Part shown: in pieces, positions 42,387 to 49,278 of the stretch | Position numbering within the stretch: the first letter of the stretch is position 1 | Layout: each line of letters opens with the position of its first letter | From: Clostridia bacterium | GTDB taxonomy: Bacteria > Bacillota > Clostridia > RUG12999 | Length of the DNA: 49,278 nt | Direction of reading: 5' to 3' | Assembly: GCA_022801925.1 (NCBI GenBank) | Contig: JAAWTG010000018.1 | Coordinates: forward strand, 1 to 49,278 | Position numbers and translations under genes: made by a program | Notes under the pieces: generated by a model | What the model saw: only the letters and a program-made list of their open reading frames with translations | Told to the model about the DNA's origin: nothing | Databases searched by the model: none

Positions 42387-43250
42387 ATGAAAAAACCGGT
42401 CATTGTTGGGGGATGGAAGCCGTTGTTTCATCCTGAGAAAACAGGGTGTTATGTGAACGACCATAGTATTGTACAAGATCGGAACGGCGCCTGGCATTTG
42501 TTCGGTATCACAAGCCATGCAGGTGGACCGTCAAACGAGCGATATTTTGTTCATGCAAAGGCAGAGCAATTAATTGCAGAGCAGGAAATGGAAGAAATTG
42601 GCGTTGTTATGAATCACGGAACCCGCGCATGGGCGCCGGGCGTGATACGACATGAAGATTGCTATTATATGTATTACGGACCATCACCGACAAAACTTGC
42701 GGTTTCTGTTGATTTAAACGAGTGGATGGGTTATGAAATTAAAATGTGCGGTCAGCCGCCCCTGTCTTGCCACCGCGACCATTTTGTAATGCGCTTAAAT
42801 GAATATACATGGATAATGTATGTGGTTGGCGTGAAAGATGGCTATGGCGCGGTATCCTGTTTGGTTTCCAACGACTTACTGCATTGGCGTTTCGTGCAAT
42901 ATGCACTAACTTCGGAAGGGGACGCACCATTAAAACCTGCATGGGGCGCTTTTGAATCGCCGTATGTGGTGCAGTATGAAGGTATGTACTATTTGTTTGT
43001 AACCTATACGGATTGTAATAAGGAAAACTATCAGAATACATTGGTTTTTGCGTCAACAAACCCTTATGATTTCGGAACCTATACGCAAAGCCGCCACAAA
43101 GAAATGGTTATATCTGAATTGTGCGCTCATGCCGGAGAGGTGTTGTTTGATAGCTCCACAAACAGCTATTATATGACAACATGCGGTTGGCGCAATTACG
43201 GTATTCCTGTAGAAGGCGGCGTTGGGATTGCAAAACTAGAGTGGCAATAA
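42387..43250 (+). CDS. GH43-like five-bladed beta-propeller protein
   Basis: The predicted protein has 287 aa. Repeating segments NDHSIVQDRNGAWHLFGI, WAPGVIRHEDCYYMYYG and ESPYVVQYEGMYYLFVTY are typical blades of the GH43/32/62 propeller superfamily, with the early Asp, a mid Glu (ESP) and others as possible catalytic acids. No signal peptide, so it is cytoplasmic; substrate is unknown, but the place behind galT-galK suggests galactose- or arabinose-containing oligosaccharides. ATG 42387 has GGAGTGG upstream. Confidence 0.75.
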   Translation: MKKPVIVGGWKPLFHPEKTGCYVNDHSIVQDRNGAWHLFGITSHAGGPSNERYFVHAKAEQLIAEQEMEEIGVVMNHGTRAWAPGVIRHEDCYYMYYGPSPTKLAVSVDLNEWMGYEIKMCGQPPLSCHRDHFVMRLNEYTWIMYVVGVKDGYGAVSCLVSNDLLHWRFVQYALTSEGDAPLKPAWGAFESPYVVQYEGMYYLFVTYTDCNKENYQNTLVFASTNPYDFGTYTQSRHKEMVISELCAHAGEVLFDSSTNSYYMTTCGWRNYGIPVEGGVGIAKLEWQ

Positions 43251-43308
43251 GTATTGTAAAAAGTAATATGGCAGAAAAATAATGCCCTGAATTTATATTC
43301 AAAAAAAG

Positions 43309-43351
43309 ATATGGCGATGCGAAAAACAAATGGTCTGTCGTATCGCCATAT
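43309..43351 (+). terminator. Terminator behind the galactose row
   Basis: ATATGGCGATGCGA (43309-43322) pairs with TCGTATCGCCATAT (43338-43351), one G-T pair, 15-nt loop, followed by TTCTTATCCCTTTTT. It lies just before the alpha/beta hydrolase gene. Confidence 0.75.
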
Positions 43352-43412
43352 TTCTTATCCCTTTTTGGAATTGTGTACTCATATATCAATCGGCGTTGTG
43401 CGAGGAAGAAGA

Positions 43413-44099
43413 ATGGATATAGCTTTATATTACCAAGAAAAAGGAAATGGAGAACCATTTATCTTTTTACACGGAAATGGAGAAGAGAGTTCTTATTTCA
43501 AGAACCAAATAGATTATTTTAGTAGCAACTACAGAGTGATTGCTCTAGACACACGCGGTCATGGTAAATCGCCAAGAGGCGCGGAATCCTTTACAATTGA
43601 ACAGTTTTCCTGTGACTTATATGATTTTATGGTGGGTCTTGAAATTTCAAATGCAATTATTTTGGGATTTTCAGACGGAGCCAATATAGCAATGAAATTT
43701 GCAATAAGATATCCGGACATGATAAAGGCATTGATATTAAATGGGGGAAATTTGAATCCCAAAGGAGTCAAAAGAACGACACAAATTCCAATCGAAATAG
43801 GATACAAAATAGCAAAACAATTTGCTTTAAAATCTCCCGCTGCAAAAAAGAATGCTGAAATGCTTGGTTTAATGGTTCATGAGCCAAATATTGCGCTAAA
43901 TGAATTATCCAAAATAACAGCACCCACACTCGTAATTTGCGGCAAAAACGATATGATTAAAGAATCCCATACAAAAAAGATTGCCGAAAATATACCGAAT
44001 GCAAAATTGTTGATTATGAACGGAAATCACTTTATCGCAAATAAGAAACACGCTATATTCAATAAAGCGGTTGAAGACTTTTTGCAAACAATTCGGTAA
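43413..44099 (+). CDS. Alpha/beta hydrolase
   Basis: The predicted protein has 228 aa. FLHGNGEESSYF (oxyanion region), LGFSDGAN (nucleophilic Ser in G-x-S-x-G), ICGKNDM (Asp) and NGNHFI (His) complete the triad. The substrate is unknown. ATG 43413 has AGGAAGAAGA upstream; a longer frame back to 43311 runs through the terminator hairpin and is not credible. The gene is clearly more AT-rich than galK before it, which points to recent acquisition. Confidence 0.85.
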   Translation: MDIALYYQEKGNGEPFIFLHGNGEESSYFKNQIDYFSSNYRVIALDTRGHGKSPRGAESFTIEQFSCDLYDFMVGLEISNAIILGFSDGANIAMKFAIRYPDMIKALILNGGNLNPKGVKRTTQIPIEIGYKIAKQFALKSPAAKKNAEMLGLMVHEPNIALNELSKITAPTLVICGKNDMIKESHTKKIAENIPNAKLLIMNGNHFIANKKHAIFNKAVEDFLQTIR

Positions 44100-44103
44100 A
44101 ATA

Positions 44104-44964
44104 TTATTTAAGCACCGCATTATCTTTCCTAGACTTTTTCTGTTTTAAGACTAATAATAGCCACGGACAAAACAAGCTAATCCAAAGTCCCAACAGAAAA
44201 TAGGAAAAGTAAATACAAAGCGGTATATCCGGCAGCAGCAGTTTTAAGGGGATTTTTATTGCGGCACAGCCAACCAACAGTAAAACCATTTTAAATCCTG
44301 CATGGAGTTTCAATGACGCACTGTAGTGCAAATAGGTATCTTCTATCAGATAGCCGATTAAAAACGAGGTAAAAACAGCAGTCAATTTCAACAAATTTTT
44401 GTCATGGTGCCAAAAATAAAACAGATAACAGGGGAATAGGTAAAGCAACAGCAGGTATTTTCGGCGTTTTATGAGTCTTTGCGACAAATAAATACTAAAC
44501 AGCGTCCAAAGAATGCCGAGCACAAAACCGGCGCAAATGTCAACTGGCGTATGGACACCCAGATAAATTCTGGATATACCAATCAGCAGCGCCAAAATGC
44601 AGCAGAAAACACCGGTTTTTCGGTAGTAGCGCGCGATTCCAACCGCCATTGAGGAAGACATCTGTGCGTGGGCGCTGGGAAAAGAATAGCCGGGCGACAT
44701 GGTAAGGTCAATCCGTCGCAGCAGGTCATTATATTCAAAAGGACGCGGAATTTTCAAAAAATCTTTTATACCGCTGTTTAATGTAAAACTGGAAAACAAG
44801 CTGATTGCCAAATGTAATCCTTTTTCTTTGTCAATGCATAAATAAATTGCGGCGACAACCGCCATGAAAATCAATTCGTTTCCGAGGTAGCTGAATAGCA
44901 AGAAAACCTTGTCCAGCACAGGAGAAGAAAAGGATTGTAAAAATAAATTCCAACTGACCAGCAT
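44104..44964 (-). CDS. PAP2-family membrane phosphatase
   Basis: The predicted protein has 286 aa with about eight membrane helices. All three PAP2 motifs are present: KDFLKIPRP, PSAHAQMSS and SRIYLGVHTPVDI. Such enzymes dephosphorylate lipid phosphates such as undecaprenyl pyrophosphate or phosphatidic acid at the outer membrane face. ATG 44964 follows AAGGCGGTG; an ATG at 44991 has no site and lies at the expected transcription start. The stop is five bases from the convergent hydrolase gene. Confidence 0.88.
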   Translation of the reverse strand: MLVSWNLFLQSFSSPVLDKVFLLFSYLGNELIFMAVVAAIYLCIDKEKGLHLAISLFSSFTLNSGIKDFLKIPRPFEYNDLLRRIDLTMSPGYSFPSAHAQMSSSMAVGIARYYRKTGVFCCILALLIGISRIYLGVHTPVDICAGFVLGILWTLFSIYLSQRLIKRRKYLLLLYLFPCYLFYFWHHDKNLLKLTAVFTSFLIGYLIEDTYLHYSASLKLHAGFKMVLLLVGCAAIKIPLKLLLPDIPLCIYFSYFLLGLWISLFCPWLLLVLKQKKSRKDNAVLK

Positions 44965-44993
44965 GGGATTCACCGCCTTTTTGTATTGCATTT

Positions 44994-45022
44994 ATGGTAT
45001 CACAGGAAAATATTGTTGTCAA
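44994..45022 (-). promoter_or_regulatory. Probable promoter of the PAP2 gene
   Basis: On the minus strand TTGACA (45022-45017), 17-bp spacer, TACCAT (44999-44994). Good -35, moderate -10. Confidence 0.5.
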
Positions 45023-45038
45023 GATAGGAGCAGCAGAT

Positions 45039-46163
45039 ATGAAAAAAAGAATTTGTATCATAGCCGGAAGCGTTGTGCTTGCCGCAGCGCTGGCGTTTGG
45101 CGCATGGTATTGTTATATACCGGATTTCAGTGAACTGATAGAACCGCAGACGCAGTTTGCAGCAGAATTTTTTCGCAATGAGCAGCTTTGCGACGCGTTT
45201 TTTCAAAACCATATGATGTCGCAGCAAGATGAAATTTATACGAATTTTATGGAGACAGAACAAAAAGGAGATTTAGCGACAGGACATGACGTTTTATCAG
45301 AATCTTACGGATTGTTGATGCTGCGGGCGGTATACAAAAATGACCGCGCAATGTTTGACCGCTGCAATCGCTATTTGCAAACGAATTTATGGAATGGCGA
45401 TATTTTGTCATGGCGCAAAAACAGCCGTTCAGGCGAATGTTCTTCGGTGAATGCGGCAGTGGATGATTTGCGCATTATACAGGCATTGATTTTGGGTTAT
45501 GATACTTGGCAGGACAAGGCATTGTACCGTCAGGCAAGAAAAATGGCAGGGAAATTATATCGGCATAATGTACAGGACGGCTATTTTATTGATACTTATG
45601 ACGCAAATTCTCATTTGAAAGTAGAAAATGCGACACTGTGTTATCAAAATTTGTATGCGTTTCGATTATTGGGTAAAATGGATTTTCGTTGGAACAAAGT
45701 ATATGAAAACGCACTTGTATTGTTGCAGGAGGGATACCTCGGTGATACGGTTCCGCTGTATCAAACGAGAAAAAATTTGCCGGCGGATACTTATGAAACG
45801 GAAGAAATCAACAGCATTGAAAGTCTTTTGACTGTTTTGCATTTGGCAGAGGTAGGAGAAGTACAGCCGCGGACGCTGGAATGGCTGAAACAGCAAGTTG
45901 CGGATGGTGTTTTGTTTAGCCGCTATGATAAAGAATCAGGAACAGCGGCGACCGATTTTCAGTCCACTGCCGCTTATGCCATCAGCGCCATTATCGGCGC
46001 AAAAATAGGGGATGGTTTGTTGTATCAGAAAGCGGTACAACGAATGAATCTCTATCAGGTGAGAGAGGAAACAGACGAAATTTTCGGTGCATATGGAGAC
46101 GCATCAAGTAAAGTGGTTTATTCTTTTGATAATTTATATGCATTGTTGGCGTTTTGTTATTGA
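45039..46163 (+). CDS. GH8-like glycoside hydrolase, membrane-anchored
   Basis: The predicted protein has 374 aa. It starts with a lysine-rich end and a membrane helix (~5-25) that acts as signal anchor. The rest is all-alpha with LSESYGLLMLRAVYKND and AAVDDLRIIQALILGYDTW, the pattern of the GH8 (alpha/alpha)6 barrel family (endoglucanase, chitosanase, BcsZ). The Glu of SESYG and the Asp pair of DDLRI could be catalytic. Substrate is unknown; an outside-facing role on a surface polysaccharide is likely. ATG 45039 has ATAGGAG upstream. It is divergent from the PAP2 gene. Confidence 0.72.
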   Translation: MKKRICIIAGSVVLAAALAFGAWYCYIPDFSELIEPQTQFAAEFFRNEQLCDAFFQNHMMSQQDEIYTNFMETEQKGDLATGHDVLSESYGLLMLRAVYKNDRAMFDRCNRYLQTNLWNGDILSWRKNSRSGECSSVNAAVDDLRIIQALILGYDTWQDKALYRQARKMAGKLYRHNVQDGYFIDTYDANSHLKVENATLCYQNLYAFRLLGKMDFRWNKVYENALVLLQEGYLGDTVPLYQTRKNLPADTYETEEINSIESLLTVLHLAEVGEVQPRTLEWLKQQVADGVLFSRYDKESGTAATDFQSTAAYAISAIIGAKIGDGLLYQKAVQRMNLYQVREETDEIFGAYGDASSKVVYSFDNLYALLAFCY

Positions 46164-46169
46164 TGACTA

Positions 46170-46198
46170 TTGACAATTTGCGTTTTTTTTACTATAAT
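46170..46198 (+). promoter_or_regulatory. Consensus promoter of alaS
   Basis: TTGACA (46170-46175), exact 17-bp spacer, TATAAT (46193-46198). The leader is only about 50 nt, too short for a T-box. Confidence 0.85.
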
Positions 46199-46254
46199 TT
46201 TAGAAGTAATGCGTAAAATAGGAATTATATAGAAGAGGAAGAGGATGGAAGCCA

Positions 46255-48891
46255 ATGAAAAAATATGGATTAAATGAATTACGCGAGAAATATTTATCGT
46301 TTTATGAGAGCAAGGAACACTTGCGTTTGCCAAGTTTTTCTCTGGTGCCGCAAAATGATGCAAGTTTGTTGCTGATTAATGCAGGTATGGCGCCGCTCAA
46401 ACCTTATTTCACAGGCAAGGAGAAGCCGCCGAAAAGCCGCGTAACAACCTGTCAGAAATGTATTCGTACACCTGACATTGAACGTGTTGGAAAGACGGCG
46501 CGGCATGGTACGTTTTTTGAAATGCTTGGGAATTTTTCTTTTGGCGACTATTTTAAACATGAAGCAACCAGATGGGCATGGGAGTTTGTGACAAAAGAAT
46601 TGGGACTGCCTGTGGATCGCATTTGGATTTCTATTTATGAAGATGATGACGAAGCGTTTGATATCTGGACAAAAGAAGTCGGCGTAGCGACGGATCACAT
46701 TGTCCGCTTTGGCAAAGAAGATAATTTCTGGGAGATTGGAACGGGCCCCTGCGGTCCTTGTTCTGAACTGTATTTTGACCGCGGCGAAAAATATGGCTGT
46801 GGCAGTCCGGACTGCAAAGTGGGCTGTGAATGCGACCGATTCGTGGAATTTTGGAATTTGGTGTTTACGCAGTTTGACAAAGATGAAAACGGAAACTATA
46901 ATAAATTGGCGCATCCGAACATCGATACCGGGATGGGACTGGAACGGCTCGCGGTTATCATGCAGGACGTGGATAATATTTTTGAGGTGGATACTATTAA
47001 AAATATTATGGAAGCTGTGTGCAAAATTTCCGGTAAGACCTATAAACAAGATGAAAAGACAGATGTTTCTCTGCGCGTAATTACCGACCATATCCGCAGC
47101 GGCGTCTTTTTGATTTCCGATGGCGTGCAGCCTTCTAACGAAGGACGCGGATATGTGTTGCGCCGTTTGCTGCGCCGCGCTGCACGTCACGGACGGTTGC
47201 TGGGCGTGAAAGAACCGTTTTTGTATCAGATTGCGGAAACGGTGATTCAGGAGTCCGTCGGCGCATATCCTGTTTTGAAAGAAAAACAGGAGTTTATTCA
47301 AAAAGCAATTCGTATTGAAGAAGAACGGTTTGAGGAAACTATTAATTCCGGTCTGGAGATTTTGAATCAATATATTGCAGAAACAAAGAGGGAAGGTAAC
47401 AAAGTATTAAGCGGCGCACGTGCGTTTAAGCTGTATGATACCTATGGATTCCCCATTGATTTGACTCTTGAAATCGTGGAAGAACAGGGTATTACGGTGG
47501 ACATGGCTGGCTTTGAAAAAGAAATGCAAGTTCAGCGTGAAACGGCAAGAAGCAATCGAAAAGACGACGCCGGCGCCGGCTGGGATGATGATGTATTCAC
47601 GCGCATGAAAGATGTTACCACAACGTTTTTGGGATATACGGAAAACAATGTGCAGGCAAAAATATTGGCGATTGCAAACGCGTCCGAATTGGTTGAAAAT
47701 GCGGCAGCAGGCGAGCAAGTGACTGTTTTACTGGATTGTACCAGTTTCTATGGTGAAAGCGGCGGACAGGTTGGCGATACCGGTTTTATTAGCGGCGAAA
47801 ATGTTTGTCTTGAAGTTCATAATACCATGAAAACCGCAGACGGAAAATACTTGCACCAGTGCGTTGTGCGAGACGGCGTCTGCCGCACCGGTGATACTGT
47901 AACAGCGACGTATGACGCAGACCGCCGTGCTGATATTATGCGCAACCACTCTGCAACGCATTTGTTGCAGCGGGCACTGCGCGATGTGCTGGGCAGCCAT
48001 GTAGAGCAATCCGGTTCGTTGGTTACACCGGAGCGGCTGCGGTTCGATTTCACCAATTTTACAGCGCTGACACAGGAGGAACTTGCGGAAGTGGAAAGCA
48101 TGGTAAACCGTGCGGTATTGGCAGGACTTCCGGTGGACATCAGTGAAATGGACATTGAAAGCGCTAAAAAATTAGGCGCAATGGCGTTGTTTGGCGAAAA
48201 ATATGGCAAACATGTGCGCGTGGTGCAGATGGGCGACTATAGCATTGAACTGTGCGGCGGCTGCCATGTCAGCAATACCGCGCAAATAGGTCTGTTTAAA
48301 ATCCTCAGCGAGTCCGGCGTAGCTTCCGGTATCCGCCGTATTGAGGCAGTGACAGGCTGGGGCGTGTTGGAATATATGAATCAAAATGAAGATACCTTGC
48401 AAAAAGCGGCACAGGCGCTGAAAACGAATTTACATGAAGTGGTATCCAAAGCGGAAACAGTAACCGCAGAAAACCGCAGTTTGCAAAAGGAACTGGAAAC
48501 GCTGAAAACGCAGATGGCAGGAAACCAATCCGACACGCTGTTGAATCAGGCGAAAGAGGTAAACGGCGTGAAAGTCGTGATTGCAAAAATAGATGACGCC
48601 GATAATGGTACGCTGCGCAAAATGGGCGACAGCCTGAAGGAAAAAGAAAGTGATTTGGTGTTGCTGCTGGCGGGCGTAAAAGATGAAAAAGCGGTTCTAG
48701 TCTGTATGGCGACAAAAAATGCAATTGCAAAAGGCGCTCATGCCGGAAATATTGTTCGTGAGGTGGCAAAACTGGCTGGCGGCGGCGGCGGCGGAAAACC
48801 CGACAACGCTCAGGCAGGGGCAAAAGATTTGGATAAATTAGATGATGCTCTGGCAAAAGCAGAGACAATCATCACCGAAATGATTGGATAA
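46255..48891 (+). CDS. alaS: Alanine-tRNA ligase
   Basis: The predicted protein has 878 aa, full length. The N-terminal class II catalytic domain has GMAPLKPYF and RTPDIERVGKTARHGTFFEM; the editing domain has HSATHLL (His565, His569) and the zinc ligands CGGCH; the C-terminal C-Ala domain ends with the glycine-rich GGGGGGKPDNAQAG. It charges tRNA-Ala and clears misacylated Ser/Gly. The start lies behind a GA-rich site (GAGGATGG). It is followed 15 bp downstream by the HIT gene. Confidence 0.97.
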   Translation: MKKYGLNELREKYLSFYESKEHLRLPSFSLVPQNDASLLLINAGMAPLKPYFTGKEKPPKSRVTTCQKCIRTPDIERVGKTARHGTFFEMLGNFSFGDYFKHEATRWAWEFVTKELGLPVDRIWISIYEDDDEAFDIWTKEVGVATDHIVRFGKEDNFWEIGTGPCGPCSELYFDRGEKYGCGSPDCKVGCECDRFVEFWNLVFTQFDKDENGNYNKLAHPNIDTGMGLERLAVIMQDVDNIFEVDTIKNIMEAVCKISGKTYKQDEKTDVSLRVITDHIRSGVFLISDGVQPSNEGRGYVLRRLLRRAARHGRLLGVKEPFLYQIAETVIQESVGAYPVLKEKQEFIQKAIRIEEERFEETINSGLEILNQYIAETKREGNKVLSGARAFKLYDTYGFPIDLTLEIVEEQGITVDMAGFEKEMQVQRETARSNRKDDAGAGWDDDVFTRMKDVTTTFLGYTENNVQAKILAIANASELVENAAAGEQVTVLLDCTSFYGESGGQVGDTGFISGENVCLEVHNTMKTADGKYLHQCVVRDGVCRTGDTVTATYDADRRADIMRNHSATHLLQRALRDVLGSHVEQSGSLVTPERLRFDFTNFTALTQEELAEVESMVNRAVLAGLPVDISEMDIESAKKLGAMALFGEKYGKHVRVVQMGDYSIELCGGCHVSNTAQIGLFKILSESGVASGIRRIEAVTGWGVLEYMNQNEDTLQKAAQALKTNLHEVVSKAETVTAENRSLQKELETLKTQMAGNQSDTLLNQAKEVNGVKVVIAKIDDADNGTLRKMGDSLKEKESDLVLLLAGVKDEKAVLVCMATKNAIAKGAHAGNIVREVAKLAGGGGGGKPDNAQAGAKDLDKLDDALAKAETIITEMIG

Positions 48892-48906
48892 AAGGAGGCG
48901 GCAAAG

Positions 48907-49251
48907 ATGGCAGATTGTTTGTTTTGTAGCATTATTGCAGGCGAAATTCCTTCTAAAAAAGTTTATGAAGACGAATGGGTCTATGCATTTGAAGACATTT
49001 CGCCGGTTGCGCCGCACCATGTGCTGTTGATTCCGAAAGAGCACATTGCAAGCGTCAATGAAATTACGGCGGAAAACAGTGCTACTGTGGCAAAAATTTA
49101 TGAAGCAGCCGGAGAAATTGCACAGCAGCTTGGTATTGCGCAAGACGGCTACCGCATTGTTACCAATTGCGGCGAAAAAGCCGGTCAGACGGTATTTCAT
49201 CTGCATTTCCATCTGATTGCGGGACGAGATTTGCAGTGGCCGCCGGGCTAA
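48907..49251 (+). CDS. HIT-family (HinT-like) purine nucleotide hydrolase
   Basis: The predicted protein has 114 aa, full length. It has CLFCSIIAGEIPSKKVYED at the start and the histidine triad HLHFHLI (His98, His100, His102) near the end, followed by AGRDLQWPPG as in HinT. It hydrolyses nucleoside phosphoramidates, including aminoacyl-AMP set free by tRNA ligases, which fits its place behind alaS. AAAGGAGG lies upstream of the start. Confidence 0.95.
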   Translation: MADCLFCSIIAGEIPSKKVYEDEWVYAFEDISPVAPHHVLLIPKEHIASVNEITAENSATVAKIYEAAGEIAQQLGIAQDGYRIVTNCGEKAGQTVFHLHFHLIAGRDLQWPPG

Positions 49252-49260
49252 GCATAAAAA

Positions 49261-49278
49261 AGTGGACATATGTCCACT
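49261..49278. repeat. Perfect 18-bp palindrome at right contig end
   Basis: AGTGGACATATGTCCACT equals its own reverse complement. It lies nine bases behind the HIT gene after an A-rich run and could be part of a terminator, a dispersed palindromic repeat, or an assembly break point. Confidence 0.8.

Noticed and set aside
46294-47370. 358-codon open frame antisense to alaS
   Set aside because: Long, but alaS on the other strand is unmistakable and full length; the antisense frame has no promoter or motif.

Overview
The window looks like a chromosomal contig from an anaerobic, low-to-mid GC Bacillota (class Clostridia, probably a gut fermenter). Grounds: AGGAGG-type ribosome binding sites, many near-perfect TTGACA-N17-TATAAT promoters, the glgC+glgD pair typical of Clostridia, an energy-converting (Ech-type, group 4) [NiFe] hydrogenase, L-lactate dehydrogenase and 4Fe-4S enzymes. 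No rRNA, tRNA or CRISPR array was seen.

Positions 1-5550 form an AT-rich accessory island. It holds a leftward pair (DUF4145 protein plus Abi_C/HEPN-like protein, a candidate abortive-infection module); a rightward XRE regulator - small protein - large serine recombinase operon with overlapping stop/start codons; and a compact leftward operon (ribbon-helix-helix repressor, unknown 93-aa protein, DUF6809-like protein) with a candidate ~75-nt RNA on the opposite strand. Three copies of a 21-bp dyad (half-site TTCGGGACAG) separate these modules.

Positions 5926-16975 are a glycogen locus: glgB, glgC, glgD, glgA, glgP and a GH13 hydrolase, covering synthesis (ADP-glucose formation, chain elongation, branching) and breakdown (phosphorolysis, endo-hydrolysis). 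glgB has a Lys/Ala-rich N-terminal tail with an in-frame stop just upstream. glgA has its own promoter and a ~230-nt leader ending in a terminator-like hairpin. At 17.1-17.4 kb lies a second copy of the unknown 93-aa protein of the island.

Positions 17850-29353 hold the hydrogenase locus: a consensus promoter preceded by two tandem GGAAAT-N9-ATTTCC dyads, then echABCDEF, hypA, hypF, hypC, hypD, hypE, and behind them a NUDIX hydrolase and a low-molecular-weight tyrosine phosphatase. EchE ends right after its C-terminal CxxC motif, and no hypB or maturation protease lies here.

Positions 29401-39267 are on the minus strand: queG, a YbhJ-type aconitase homologue, an NYN-LOTUS protein, two half-size TSUP permeases, ldh, and a heterodimeric ABC exporter. 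Positions 39393-49251 are mainly rightward: a membrane-anchored beta-sandwich protein, galT, galK, a GH43-like protein, an AT-rich alpha/beta hydrolase, a leftward PAP2 phosphatase, a GH8-like anchored protein, alaS and a HIT protein. Both contig ends are perfect 18-bp palindromes.
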